Assembly (NCBI RefSeq): GCF_041435195.1
Contig: NZ_CP108106.1
Location: 1,302,001-1,366,000 of the forward strand
Direction of reading: 5' to 3'
DNA length: 64,000 bases
DNA from: Streptomyces sp. NBC_00224
GTDB taxonomy: Bacteria; Actinomycetota; Actinomycetes; Streptomycetales; Streptomycetaceae
The translations under genes and the position numbers were made by a program. Below, one piece after another: positions 53,788-62,529 of this stretch (position 1 is the stretch's first letter; the number at the start of each line of letters is the position of its first letter). Under the pieces are notes generated by a model, which was not told the origin of the DNA, did not search any database, and saw only the letters and a list, made by a program, of their open reading frames with translations.

Positions 53788-54654
53788 TCAGGGCACCAGC
53801 GGGCGGACCTCCTCGGCGGTGAACCGGACGAACGCCTCGGTGTCCGGCTCGTCGGCGGTGGGTTCGAGGATCACACTGTCCGCCCCGGCCTCGGCGAGCC
53901 GCCGCACCGCCTCCGCGACGGCAGCGGCGTCCCCGGCCACGGCGAAGCCGTCCCCGCCCTTCTTCGCCGCGAGCTCCGCGCGCACTCGCTCCGCGGCGTC
54001 CGGCCCGGTGGCGGCGAGCAGATAGACGACCAGGGGGTGGTGGTCGGTGCGGGCGGCCGCGGCCCGGCCTTCGTCGACGAGCGTACGGGCGCGGCGCACC
54101 CCGTCCGGGCCGGTGCCCGCCACCAGGACACTGCCGTCGGACGCCTCGCCGGACAGGCGCAGGGTGCGCGGGCCGGTCGCGCCGGACAGCACCGGGGCGG
54201 GCCCGTGCGGCGGATAGTCAAGGGCCACCCCGTCGAGCCGCACATGGCGTCCGGCGACGGTGACGCTCTCCCCGCCCAACAGCCCGCGCAGCGCACCGAG
54301 ATGCTCCCGCAGCAGGGTCAGCGGCGACTCGGCCCGCGCCCCGACCTGCTCCATCCAGTCCTGCACCCCGTGCCCCACGGCCAGGGTGACGCGGCCGGGG
54401 AAGAGCCGGTGCAGCGTCGCGCTCTCCATCGCGGTCAGCGCCACATTGCGCAGCGGCACCGGCAGCAGCCCGACGCCCACGTGCAGCCGCTCGGTCCACG
54501 CCAGCGCCGCCGCCGCACTGGCGATACCGCTCTCCAGGAAGCAGTCCTCCCAGAGCCAGAGCTGTTCGAGACCGGCGGAGTCGGCGGCGAGGGCGACGGA
54601 GCGGAGGCGTTCGGGAGCGTTCTGCGGGCGGAACACGGCGCCAAGTGTGGTCAT
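53788..54654 (-). CDS. LLM-class (F420/flavin-dependent) oxidoreductase
   Basis: The 288-residue luciferase-like TIM barrel has MTTLGAVFRPQNAPERLRSV, GLEQLWLWEDCFLESGIASA, LHVGVGLLPVPLRNVALTAM, RVTLAVGHGVQDWMEQVGA and SVLVAGTGPDG. It is of the F420- or FMN-using LLM group; the substrate is unknown. It converges on the MBL gene and is divergent from the membrane protein at 54844, with tandem repeats between. Confidence 0.85.
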   Translation of the reverse strand: MTTLGAVFRPQNAPERLRSVALAADSAGLEQLWLWEDCFLESGIASAAAALAWTERLHVGVGLLPVPLRNVALTAMESATLHRLFPGRVTLAVGHGVQDWMEQVGARAESPLTLLREHLGALRGLLGGESVTVAGRHVRLDGVALDYPPHGPAPVLSGATGPRTLRLSGEASDGSVLVAGTGPDGVRRARTLVDEGRAAAARTDHHPLVVYLLAATGPDAAERVRAELAAKKGGDGFAVAGDAAAVAEAVRRLAEAGADSVILEPTADEPDTEAFVRFTAEEVRPLVP

Positions 54655-54721
54655 GGCGGGGTTACTTCCCCTGGTCGCGGCAGGCCGAAACGGGACGGAT
54701 GGAACTGGTGTGCCCCAGGGA

Positions 54722-54778
54722 TCCGGGTACGGGTGAGCGGTCCGGGTACGGGTGAGTGGCCTGAGCACGGGTGAGTAC
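54722..54778. repeat. 19-bp tandem repeats in a divergent intergenic region
   Basis: Three consecutive 19-bp units start at 54722, 54741 and 54760. The first two (TCCGGGTACGGGTGAGCGG and the same with TGG at the end) differ at one base; the third is degenerate but keeps ACGGGTGAGT. TGAGCAC and TGAGTAC recur just downstream. The array lies between the two divergent starts at 54654 and 54844 and may be regulatory. Confidence 0.8.
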
Positions 54779-54843
54779 CTGTGAGCACCGGACTGAGTAC
54801 GACCGCTCAGGTCCGCGCCGACCTCGCCCCGGAAGCTGGGGCC

Positions 54844-55494
54844 ATGACAACACCGCCCTCCGTCAGCCCGCAGCCCCTTCAGCCGATGCCTCCGGTCCAG
54901 CCCGGACGGCCGCGCACCCGGCGCGCCCGGATCGTCGGTGTCATCGTCGGCGCGCTGGTCCTGGTGCTCGTCGCGGGGGCGGCGGTGTGGTGGCTGACCC
55001 GGGACGAGGACAGTTCCCCGCTGGCCGGGCGGCCGCGCGTGACGGACGCCTCGGCCGGGCTCTCGTACGCCGTGCCCGAGGGCTGGAAGAGCAACGACGG
55101 CAAGGACCTGATCCAGGCCTTCACTTCCTCGATCACCACCAAGGGGCCCGACGGCCAGGGCGGCGCCGCCGTACTCGCCGGGCGGGGCAGGGGTATCGAC
55201 GAGTCGGCCCTGAAGCAGCGGACGGAGACGGCGGCCCGGTCCAACGCGGAGTTCTTCTACCCGGACGGCAAGTCGACGGTGGAGGAGTCCAGGGCCACGA
55301 CGGTGAGCGGCCGACCCGCGTACACGGTGGCGCTGAGCGTGCACGACGACACCGGCAGGGCGGGCCGGCTGCGCCTGACCATCGTCACGCGGAGCGGCGA
55401 CCGCTTGGCCTTCCTGCTCGGCGTCACCGAGTCGCCCGAGCCGACCGACAGCCGGATGGTCGACGCGGTGCTGGCCAGCGCCGCCGTGAAGTAG
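54844..55494 (+). CDS. Membrane-anchored protein, lipoprotein-LpqN-like extracellular domain
   Basis: The 216-residue protein has a proline-rich cytoplasmic N-terminus, one membrane span (VGVIVGALVLVLVAGAAVWW) and an extracellular domain starting LAGRPRVTDASAGLSYAVPE. That domain resembles the LpqN/PsbP-like fold (GWKSNDGKDLIQAFTSS, TRSGDRLAFLLGVTESPE). Function unknown. The ATG at 54844 is chosen; a GTG at 54781 adds 21 residues over the repeat region. Confidence 0.7.
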   Translation: MTTPPSVSPQPLQPMPPVQPGRPRTRRARIVGVIVGALVLVLVAGAAVWWLTRDEDSSPLAGRPRVTDASAGLSYAVPEGWKSNDGKDLIQAFTSSITTKGPDGQGGAAVLAGRGRGIDESALKQRTETAARSNAEFFYPDGKSTVEESRATTVSGRPAYTVALSVHDDTGRAGRLRLTIVTRSGDRLAFLLGVTESPEPTDSRMVDAVLASAAVK

Positions 55495-55598
55495 CGCGCG
55501 CACCTCACGCGCGAGCCTCCTGCCCGCCCGCACCGGGCCGGGGCGGCTGTGACACGCTGCCGGTGAAGTAGAACCGGTATGCCAGGAGGCGCGACACC

Positions 55599-56372
55599 AT
55601 GAACACTGCCGAACCGCTCGACCACCGCACGGCCGTCGCCGCGGAGAGCGCCCGGTTCGCGGGCCTGGTCAAGGGCGCCGACCTGACCCTCGCCGTGCCC
55701 ACCTGCCCGGGCTGGACCCTCGTCGACCTGATCAAGCACACCGGCGGCGCGCAGCGCATGTTCACGGCGCTGCTGCGCGGTCGCGTCCAGGAGCGACCCA
55801 AGAGCCGCGACGTGGACCTGCGGCTGCCGGAGCGGGAGGACGGCTACGCCGACTGGCTGGCGGCGGGCGCGGGCGAGGCGGCGGAGGCGTTCGCGGGCAC
55901 CGACCTCGACGCGTCGATGTGGGTCTGGGGCGCGGACGGCCACGCCCGCTTCTGGGTGCGCCGGATGCTGTTCGAGACCCTGGTGCACCGCGTCGACGCG
56001 GAGCGCGCGCTGGGGCTGGACTCCGAGATCGACCGCGCGCTCGCCCGGGACGGCGTCGACGAGTTCCTGGTCAACCTCCCCTTCGCCACGTTCTTCGCAC
56101 CCAAGGTCGCGAATCTGCGCGGCGCCGGCTCCGCCCAGCACCTGCGCTTCACGTGCACGGACACGGACGGCGAATGGCTCGTACAGCTGCGCCCCGACGG
56201 CTTCGGCCTCGTCCAGGACGTGAACGGCACGGCCCCCGACGCCACCGTCCGGGGAACCGCCGCCGACCTCCTGCTGCTCGTCTACGGCCGCCTCGACCGC
56301 TCGGCCGGGACGGTGGAGACGAGCGGGGACGCGGAGCTGCTGGAGCGCTGGTTCGCCAACTCCGAGTTCTGA
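55599..56372 (+). CDS. Maleylpyruvate isomerase family mycothiol-dependent protein
   Basis: The 257-residue protein has the DinB-like mycothiol/metal-binding N-domain (ARFAGLVKGADLTLAVPTCP, WTLVDLIKHTGGAQRMFTAL, MLFETLVHRVDAERALG) with the family histidines, and the MDMPI C-terminal domain (AQHLRFTCTDTDGEWLVQLR, GTAADLLLLVYGR). These enzymes use mycothiol or bind metal to isomerise or conjugate small molecules; the substrate is unknown. AGGAGG lies nine bases before ATG 55599. Confidence 0.87.
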   Translation: MNTAEPLDHRTAVAAESARFAGLVKGADLTLAVPTCPGWTLVDLIKHTGGAQRMFTALLRGRVQERPKSRDVDLRLPEREDGYADWLAAGAGEAAEAFAGTDLDASMWVWGADGHARFWVRRMLFETLVHRVDAERALGLDSEIDRALARDGVDEFLVNLPFATFFAPKVANLRGAGSAQHLRFTCTDTDGEWLVQLRPDGFGLVQDVNGTAPDATVRGTAADLLLLVYGRLDRSAGTVETSGDAELLERWFANSEF

Positions 56373-56419
56373 GCGAGGTCGGGCACCCGCCCGCCAAGAG
56401 GGGCAGGGGTTCCCGGCGG

Positions 56420-56445
56420 GCCGCCCCCTCACCGGAACGGGCGGC
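56420..56445. terminator. Hairpin terminator between convergent genes
   Basis: GCCGCCC-N12-GGGCGGC lies between the gene ending at 56372 and the agmatine deiminase gene ending at 56452. Confidence 0.6.
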
Positions 56446-56451
56446 CGCGCC

Positions 56452-57627
56452 TCACTCCGCGGGCTTGCCCGGCTGGTCGTGGGTCGAGCAGTGGATGCCG
56501 CCCCCGCCCGAGGCGATGGCGTCGATCTTCACGGCGACGACCTCGCGGCCGGGGAAGTGGTCGCGCAGGATCCCCTTGGCGCGGTCGTCGGCCTTGGTGT
56601 CACCGAACTCCGGCAGGAACACGGCCCCGTTGGCGACGTAGAAGTTGACGTACGAGGTGAGCATCTCGGGGTCGGTGCCGGTGATGCGGTCGGGGTCGGG
56701 CTGCGGCAGGTCGATGACCTCGATCTTCTTGCCGCGGGCGTCCGTGGAGCCCTTGAGGACCCGTCTGGCCTGGTCGGCCGAGCGTGACCAGGAGTCCGCG
56801 GGCTCGCCCGGGAACGCCCGGTCCAGGAGGACGACTCCGGGCGCGACGAAACGGGCCAGCGAGTCGACGTGGGCGTCGGTGATGTCCTCACCGCGCACAC
56901 CGTCGAACCAGATCACCTTCGCCACGCCGAACACGCGCTTCAGCTCGTCCTCGATCTGCTGCCGGGACTTGCCCCGGTTGCGGTTGTCGTTGACCACCGA
57001 GCTCTCGGTGACCATCAGGGTGCCCGCGCCGTCGGTCTCGAACGAGCCGCCCTCGGCCACGAGCCAGGTCCGCTCGCGCGCGATGCCGTACTTCGCGAGC
57101 ACCGCGCGGGCGACCCCGGCGTCGTCGGCGTGCCGCTGTTTGCCGCCCCAGCCGCTGAAGTTGAGGTCGACGCCGCGCACCTTCCCGCCGTCCTCCACGA
57201 ACACCGGGACCGTGTCCCTGGCCCACAGGTCGTCCACCGGGATCGGTACGACCTCGACGTCCTTCCCGCAGGCCTGCCGCGCCGCCTCCGCCTGCCCCGG
57301 ACGGGCCAGCAGGACCACGGGCTCGTAGGCGCCGACAGCGCGCGCGAGGGCCGCGATGTCCTTACGGACCGCGGCGAGCTGGCGGCCCCAGACGCCTGTC
57401 GAGGCGGGCCAGCACATGTACGTACGCGCATGGCTCTCCCACTCGGCGCCCAGGCGGCGGCTCCCGGCCGGGCTCGATGCCCGACCGGAGGGCGACTTGG
57501 ACGAGGCGGTCTGCGACATCGCGTCCTCCGGGGAACACGCCGCGCCGCCGAGGGCGACCGCGCCGGTCGCCGCCAGGGTCCGCAGTGCGACGCGACGGGT
57601 GAAGGGGGCTTTCGAGGGCTGTGCCAT
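56452..57627 (-). CDS. Agmatine deiminase-like protein exported as a Tat lipoprotein
   Basis: The 391-residue protein starts with a twin-arginine signal (TRRVALRTLAATGAVALGGA) ending in a lipobox (L-G-G-A-A-C, Cys 31). The mature part is a guanidino-modifying enzyme barrel: WPASTGVWG, DDLWARDTVPVFV, LVAEGGSFETDGAGTLMVTE, DITDAHVDSLARF and GGGGIHCSTHD with catalytic Cys. Agmatine deiminases turn agmatine into N-carbamoylputrescine and are normally cytoplasmic. Its promoter overlaps a dyad, probably the operator of the TetR gene just upstream. Confidence 0.88.
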   Translation of the reverse strand: MAQPSKAPFTRRVALRTLAATGAVALGGAACSPEDAMSQTASSKSPSGRASSPAGSRRLGAEWESHARTYMCWPASTGVWGRQLAAVRKDIAALARAVGAYEPVVLLARPGQAEAARQACGKDVEVVPIPVDDLWARDTVPVFVEDGGKVRGVDLNFSGWGGKQRHADDAGVARAVLAKYGIARERTWLVAEGGSFETDGAGTLMVTESSVVNDNRNRGKSRQQIEDELKRVFGVAKVIWFDGVRGEDITDAHVDSLARFVAPGVVLLDRAFPGEPADSWSRSADQARRVLKGSTDARGKKIEVIDLPQPDPDRITGTDPEMLTSYVNFYVANGAVFLPEFGDTKADDRAKGILRDHFPGREVVAVKIDAIASGGGGIHCSTHDQPGKPAE

Positions 57628-57643
57628 GTCCGCACTGTCTCAC

Positions 57644-57661
57644 TGACTGAAAATTCAGTCA
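57644..57661. promoter_or_regulatory. TetR operator and -35 overlap
   Basis: TGACTGAAAATTCAGTCA is a perfect 8-bp dyad around AA. Read on the minus strand it contains TTGACT, a likely -35, with GACAGT 17 bp further on as a possible -10. A bound repressor would block RNA polymerase. It lies 17-34 bp upstream of the deiminase start. Confidence 0.75.
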
Positions 57662-57732
57662 AGAATTGAGGGACGGGCGCGCCCGGTGGATGTTCTTTAC
57701 CGAAAGCGGATGTTTTGCCGACAGGAGCGGGG

Positions 57733-58317
57733 CTACTTCCGCGCCGCGGGCCCCAGCTCCAGCACCAGCGCGTCCCGCAGCAGGCCCCGCGCGCGCTTCA
57801 ACGTCAGCGTGCCCGTGAGCCAGCGCTCACTCAGGCCCTCCACCAGCGCGGTGATCCGCTCGGCCGCGTCGGGGGCGACCACCTCGTCCCGTGCCGTGCC
57901 CGCCTGCTGGGCCCGCTGGATGAGGTCGGCCGCGTACTCGACCCAGCGGGCCGTGGACTCGCGCAGTTGCTCGCGCAGGTCGGGATCGAACCTGGCGCTC
58001 GCCCGGAACTCCCCCCACGCGGTGCTGTTCTCCACCACCATCGGGTCGTCCTGCAATTCGAGGAGCAGCATCTCCTCCAGGTGGCGCCGGGGGTCGGTAC
58101 GGCGGCTGGCGGACGGCTCGGTATAGCGCTCGGCGCGCTCGTTGATGAATTCGAGCGTCCGGCGCATGAGGCCCGCGCGGTCACCGAAGTGGTAGTAGAT
58201 GAGCCCGGTCGACACCGACGCCTCCGCCGCCAGTTCCTCGACCCGCAGACCGCGCACTCCGCGCCGGGCGATGAGGCGGGTGGCGGTTTCGAGGATGAGC
58301 TGCTGGCGCGTGGACAC
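57733..58317 (-). CDS. TetR/AcrR family regulator
   Basis: The 194-residue protein starts with GTG (VSTRQQLILETATRLIARRG) and has the HTH VRGLRVEELAAEASVSTGLI YYHFGDRAGLM. The C-terminal domain resembles TetR_C_6 (BetI-like; MVVENSTAWGEFRASARFDP). It lies upstream of the agmatine deiminase on the same strand with a 105-bp gap carrying the dyad, so it probably represses the deiminase. Confidence 0.88.
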   Translation of the reverse strand: MSTRQQLILETATRLIARRGVRGLRVEELAAEASVSTGLIYYHFGDRAGLMRRTLEFINERAERYTEPSASRRTDPRRHLEEMLLLELQDDPMVVENSTAWGEFRASARFDPDLREQLRESTARWVEYAADLIQRAQQAGTARDEVVAPDAAERITALVEGLSERWLTGTLTLKRARGLLRDALVLELGPAARK

Positions 58318-58491
58318 CCGGACAGCCTATCCGCGTGATCGCGCGCGGACGGTCACACCCACCGGCGTCCGACACGGCCGTCCGACGCAGCCGTCCGCCA
58401 CCCGCCGACGCGCCCCGCCCCGTGTTTGGCCCCGCCCGCCGAGGGCACGCGGGAACCCTGTCCGCCTGCCCCCAGCCACCGGGAGCCGAAC

Positions 58492-59823
58492 GTGACCACC
58501 CATGCTCCGGACCGTCCCCGCATCGTCGTCGTCGGGGCCGGGTTCGCCGGATACCAGGCCGCCCGCACCCTCTCCCGCCGTATGCGCGGCCGCGCCCGGA
58601 TCACCCTGCTCAACCCCATGGACTACTTCCTCTATCTCCCGCTGCTCCCCCAGGTCTCCGCCGGGATCCTGGAGCCGCGCCGGGTCACCGTCTCCCTGAC
58701 CGGGACGCTGCCCGGGGTGCGGCTCGTCCTCGGTGAGGCCGGAAGCGTCGATCTGGACGCCTCGACGGTGCACTACACGGGGCCGGAGGGGGTGCCGGGC
58801 GAGCTGGCGTACGACCGGCTGGTGCTTGCCGTCGGCAGCGTCAACAAACTGCTTCCGGTGCCGGGGGTCACCGAGCACGCACACGGCTTTCGCGGGATGC
58901 CCGAGGCGCTGTATCTGCGCGACCACGTCACCCGGCAGATGGAACTGGCCGCGCAGGGCACCGACACTCCCGAGGAGCGGGCCGCGCGGCGCACCTTCGT
59001 GGTGGTCGGCGGCGGCTACACCGGCACCGAGGTGGCCGCACACGGAAAGCTCTTCACCGACGCCCTCGACCGGCGCGAACCGGCGCGCTGGATCCTGCTC
59101 GACATCGCCGACCGGCTGCTGCCCGAACTCGACCGCAGGCTGTCCGCCACGGCCGACCGGGTGCTGCGGCGCCGGGGTGTCGACGTACGCACGGGCACGT
59201 CGGTGAAGGAGGCCACCGACGACGGAGTGCGCCTGGACGACGGCGAGTTCGTCCCGACCCGCACCCTCATCTGGTGCGTGGGGGTGCGGCCGGATCCGCT
59301 GGTCTCGGAGCTCGGTCTGTCCGTGGAGCGCGGACGGCTGCTGGTGGAGCCGCAGCTGAGCGTGCCGGGCCGCCCCGAGGTGTTCGCCTGCGGCGACGCG
59401 GCGGCCGTACCCGACCTCACCCGGCCGGGCGAGTTCACCCCGATGACCGCGCAGCACGCCTCCCGGCAGGGAAAGACGGCCGCGCTCAACGTCGCCGCCT
59501 CGCTCGGCTTCGGCACCCAACAGCCTTACAAACACAACGACTTGGGGTTCGTCGTGGACCTCGGCGGGGTGCAGGCCGCGGCCAACCCGCTCGGTGTACC
59601 GCTCTCGGGCATCCTCGCCGGCGCCGTCACCCGCGGCTACCACCTCGCCGCCATGCCCGGCAACCGGGTGCGTGTGGCGGCCGACTGGCTGCTCGACGCC
59701 GTACTCCCCCGCCAGGGCGTCCAGCTGGGCCTCGTGCGGTCCTGGTCGGTGCCGCTGGACACGGCGACCCCGGAGCAGGCCCGCATCCCGGGCGGCCCCG
59801 CACCCACGACCCGAAAGGACTGA
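58492..59823 (+). CDS. Type II NADH dehydrogenase (NDH-2)-like flavoprotein
   Basis: The 443-residue protein has two Rossmann motifs, VVVGAGFAGYQAARTL for FAD and VVVGGGYTGTEVAA for NADH, plus DYFLYLPLLPQVSAGILEPR, LIWCVGVRPDPLVSELGL and VFACGDAAAVPD. The C-terminal region (GVPLSGILAGAVTRGYHLAA) has the membrane-contact helices of NDH-2. It passes electrons from NADH to quinone without pumping protons. The GTG at 58492 follows GGGAG. Two bases separate it from the transketolase gene. Confidence 0.87.
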   Translation: MTTHAPDRPRIVVVGAGFAGYQAARTLSRRMRGRARITLLNPMDYFLYLPLLPQVSAGILEPRRVTVSLTGTLPGVRLVLGEAGSVDLDASTVHYTGPEGVPGELAYDRLVLAVGSVNKLLPVPGVTEHAHGFRGMPEALYLRDHVTRQMELAAQGTDTPEERAARRTFVVVGGGYTGTEVAAHGKLFTDALDRREPARWILLDIADRLLPELDRRLSATADRVLRRRGVDVRTGTSVKEATDDGVRLDDGEFVPTRTLIWCVGVRPDPLVSELGLSVERGRLLVEPQLSVPGRPEVFACGDAAAVPDLTRPGEFTPMTAQHASRQGKTAALNVAASLGFGTQQPYKHNDLGFVVDLGGVQAAANPLGVPLSGILAGAVTRGYHLAAMPGNRVRVAADWLLDAVLPRQGVQLGLVRSWSVPLDTATPEQARIPGGPAPTTRKD

Positions 59824-59825
59824 CC

Positions 59826-61688
59826 ATGAAAAGCACCCGCACCGCCGACCGCACCGAACTGGCCGTACTGGGACAGCAGTTGAGGGTCGACGCGGTTCGC
59901 GCCGCCGATGCCGCCGGGTCCGGCCACCCCACCTCGTCGATGTCCGCGGCCGACCTGGCCGCCGTGCTCCTGGCCGGGCACCTGCGGTACGACTTCGAAC
60001 GGCCCGAGTACCCCGCCAACGACCGGCTGATCCTCTCCAAGGGACACGCCTCGCCGCTGCTGTACGCCATGTACCGCGCGGCCGGGGTCGTCGGCGACGA
60101 GGAGCTGCTCACCTTCCGGAGGCAGGGCAGCCGCCTGGAGGGGCATCCGACGCCACGGCTGCCGTGGGTGGACGTGGCCACCGGCTCGCTCGGCCAGGGG
60201 CTGCCGGTCGGGGTGGGCATGGCCCTGGCGGGCAAACACCTCGACCACCTTCCGTACCGCGTCTGGGTGCTGTGCGGCGACAGCGAGCTGGCGGAGGGCT
60301 CGGTGTGGGAGGCGGCCGAGCACGCCGGGGACCAGCACCTGGACAATCTGACGCTGATCGTCGACGTCAACCGGCTGGGCCAGCGCGGCCCGACCCGCCA
60401 TCAGCGCGACCTGGCCGCGTACGCGCGCAGGTTCCGCGCGTTCGGCTGGCACACCGTCGAGGTCGACGGCCATGACGTCGAAGCGATCGACGCGGCGTAC
60501 CGGGAGGCGGCGGCCACACCGCGCCGGCCCACCGCGATCCTCGCGGGCACGGTGAAGGGCAAGGGCGTCGCCTCCGTCGAGGACCGCGAGGGCCTGCACG
60601 GCAAGCCGCTGCCGGACGCCGAGGCCGCCATCGTCGAGCTCGGCGGCCCCCGCTTCATCCGCGTCGACGTCACCACACCACCCGCCGCCCGAGCGCCCCG
60701 GCCCGTATCGTCCGGCCCTCTTGAGCTGCCCCGCTACGAGGCGGGCGAGAAGGTCGCCACCCGCACGGCGTACGGGCAGGCGCTCGCCGCGCTCGGCACG
60801 GCGCGCGGCGACGTCGTGGTGCTCGACGGCGAGGTGGGCGACTCGACGAAGGCCGAGCTGTTCGCGAAGGAGCACCCCGAGCGCTACTTCGAGTGCTACA
60901 TCGCGGAGCAGCAGATGGCGGCGGCCGCCGTGGGGCTCGCGGCCCGGGGCTGGACACCGTACGCCGCCACCTTCGCCGCGTTCCTGACCCGCGCCCACGA
61001 CTTCGTACGGATGGCCGCGATCAGCCGTGCCTCGCTCATCGTGGCGGGCTCGCACGCCGGGGTCGCCATCGGGCAGGACGGGCCTTCGCAGATGGGCCTG
61101 GAGGACCTGGCGATGTTCCGGGCGGTGCACGGCAGTACGGTGCTCTACCCCTGCGACGCCAACCAGACGGCGAAGCTCGTCGCGCAGCTGGCGGACGGCG
61201 AGGGCATCCGCTATCTGCGCACCACCCGGGGCGCCACCCCGGTCCTCTACGGGCCCGACGAGGAGTTCCCGGTCGGCGGCGCCAAGGTGCTGCGGTCCTC
61301 GCCGCACGACAAGGTGACCCTGATCGCGGCGGGCGTCACCGTCCACGAGGCGCTGGTCGCGGCGGACGCGCTGGAAGAGGGCGGCATCCCGGTGCGGGTC
61401 ATCGACCTGTACTCGGTCAAGCCGGTCGACGAGCGGGTGCTCCAGGAGGCGGCGGCGCTGACGGGGTGTCTGGTCACCGTCGAGGACCACCGCGCGCAGG
61501 GCGGCATCGGCGACGCGGTCGCCGAGTGCTTCGCCGACGGCCGCCCGATGCCCCGCCTCGTCAGGCTCGCCGTCGAGAACATGCCCGGATCCGCGACCCC
61601 CGAGGAGCAACTGGCCGACGCCGGGATCGACGCGGCGTCCATCACGGCGACGGTCCGGGTGCTGTACGAGCAGGTCGTCACCGGCTGA
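59826..61688 (+). CDS. Transketolase, single-chain
   Basis: The 620-residue enzyme has GHPTSSMSAADLAAVLLAGH, SKGHASPLLYAMYRAAGV, TGSLGQGLPVGVGMALAG and the TPP motif GDSELAEGSVWEAAEHAGDQ ending DVNRLG. The pyrimidine domain has ECYIAEQQMAAAAVGLAARG with the catalytic glutamate, and the C-terminal domain ends VENMPGSATPEEQLADAG. It is shorter than housekeeping transketolase (about 690), so it is a second, perhaps stress-related copy. It follows NDH-2 by 2 bp and precedes the gas-vesicle operon. Confidence 0.88.
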   Translation: MKSTRTADRTELAVLGQQLRVDAVRAADAAGSGHPTSSMSAADLAAVLLAGHLRYDFERPEYPANDRLILSKGHASPLLYAMYRAAGVVGDEELLTFRRQGSRLEGHPTPRLPWVDVATGSLGQGLPVGVGMALAGKHLDHLPYRVWVLCGDSELAEGSVWEAAEHAGDQHLDNLTLIVDVNRLGQRGPTRHQRDLAAYARRFRAFGWHTVEVDGHDVEAIDAAYREAAATPRRPTAILAGTVKGKGVASVEDREGLHGKPLPDAEAAIVELGGPRFIRVDVTTPPAARAPRPVSSGPLELPRYEAGEKVATRTAYGQALAALGTARGDVVVLDGEVGDSTKAELFAKEHPERYFECYIAEQQMAAAAVGLAARGWTPYAATFAAFLTRAHDFVRMAAISRASLIVAGSHAGVAIGQDGPSQMGLEDLAMFRAVHGSTVLYPCDANQTAKLVAQLADGEGIRYLRTTRGATPVLYGPDEEFPVGGAKVLRSSPHDKVTLIAAGVTVHEALVAADALEEGGIPVRVIDLYSVKPVDERVLQEAAALTGCLVTVEDHRAQGGIGDAVAECFADGRPMPRLVRLAVENMPGSATPEEQLADAGIDAASITATVRVLYEQVVTG

Positions 61689-61696
61689 TCGAGCGG

Positions 61697-61721
61697 GTTT
61701 GCCCCGCCTGCGCGGGGCTAC
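61697..61721 (+). promoter_or_regulatory. SigB-type promoter candidate overlapping a hairpin
   Basis: GTTT at 61697-61700 and GGCTAC at 61716-61721 are 15 bp apart, one mismatch from the SigB-type -10. The same bases form the hairpin GCCCCGC-ctgc-GCGGGGC at 61701-61718, which could instead end the transketolase transcript. Only one of the two readings need be right. Confidence 0.4.
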
Positions 61722-61747
61722 CCGGAAGGCCTCAGCTGCGAGGTGAC

Positions 61748-62062
61748 ATGGCGAACACATCAGAGAACCCGTCCGGCAACAAGAGCAAGTCCCAGGAGGA
61801 GCTGCCCGGCGCGATGGACGTGCTGCACGGCGCACGGGCCCAGCTCGCCGAACTCACCGGTATGACGGCGGAGTCGGTCTCGTCCTTCGAAAGCGCCGAG
61901 AACGGCTGGGTCCTGCGCATCGAGGTCCTCGAACTCGCCCGGGTCCCGGACACCATGAGCCTGCTCGCCTCGTACGAGGTGGAGCTGGACCGGCACGGCA
62001 AGCTGACCGGCTACCGGCGGCTGCGCAGGTACGAGCGGGGACGGGCCGACTGCAACCCCTGA
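61748..62062 (+). CDS. gvpO: Gas vesicle protein GvpO
   Basis: The 104-residue protein contains AMDVLHGARAQLAELTGMTA, ENGWVLRIEVLELARVPDTM and LLASYEVELDRHGKLTGYRR, the whole GvpO domain. GvpO is needed for vesicle production in some actinobacteria and archaea and may act in regulation or assembly. It is the first gene of the cluster, as in S. coelicolor. GAGGTG precedes ATG 61748. Confidence 0.92.
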   Translation: MANTSENPSGNKSKSQEELPGAMDVLHGARAQLAELTGMTAESVSSFESAENGWVLRIEVLELARVPDTMSLLASYEVELDRHGKLTGYRRLRRYERGRADCNP

Positions 62063-62109
62063 GCGACGACTTCACAGACGACTTCACAGGACAAGGAGGG
62101 CCGGACACC

Positions 62110-62529
62110 ATGACGGTTGTCCCGGCACAACAAGGCGGCAGCGGCGGGACCAGTGGTCTCTACGACGTCCTGGAGCTGGTGCTCGACCGGGGGCTCGTGA
62201 TCGACGCGTTCGTGCGCGTCTCCCTCGTCGGCATCGAGATCCTCAAGATCGACGTACGGGTGGTCGTCGCGAGCGTCGACACCTATCTGCGCTTCGCGGA
62301 GGCGTGCAACCGGCTCGACCTGGAGGCGGGTCCGCGCAAGAGTCCCGGACTGCCCGACCTGGTCGGGGAGATCACCGAGTCCGGTGCGCGCGGCAAGTCC
62401 AAGGGCGCGCTCTCGGGCGCCGCCCAGACCATCTCCGACGCCTTCCAGCAGGCCCGCGAGGAACCCGAACCCGAACAGCGTCCCCGCACCCGGCGTACCG
62501 CCGCGCGCCGCAAGGAGGAGCAGGAATGA
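62110..62529 (+). CDS. gvpA: Gas vesicle structural protein GvpA/GvpJ family
   Basis: The 139-residue protein has the GvpA core in residues 15-80: LYDVLELVLDRGLVIDAFVR, VSLVGIEILKIDVRVVVASV, DTYLRFAEACNRL. Classic GvpA is about 70 residues; the extra 60-residue charged tail (ITESGARGKSKGALSGAAQT, ending in Arg/Glu) is usual in Streptomyces. The ATGA overlap with the next gene shows tight coupling. AAGGAGG lies ten bases before the start. Confidence 0.92.
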   Translation: MTVVPAQQGGSGGTSGLYDVLELVLDRGLVIDAFVRVSLVGIEILKIDVRVVVASVDTYLRFAEACNRLDLEAGPRKSPGLPDLVGEITESGARGKSKGALSGAAQTISDAFQQAREEPEPEQRPRTRRTAARRKEEQE

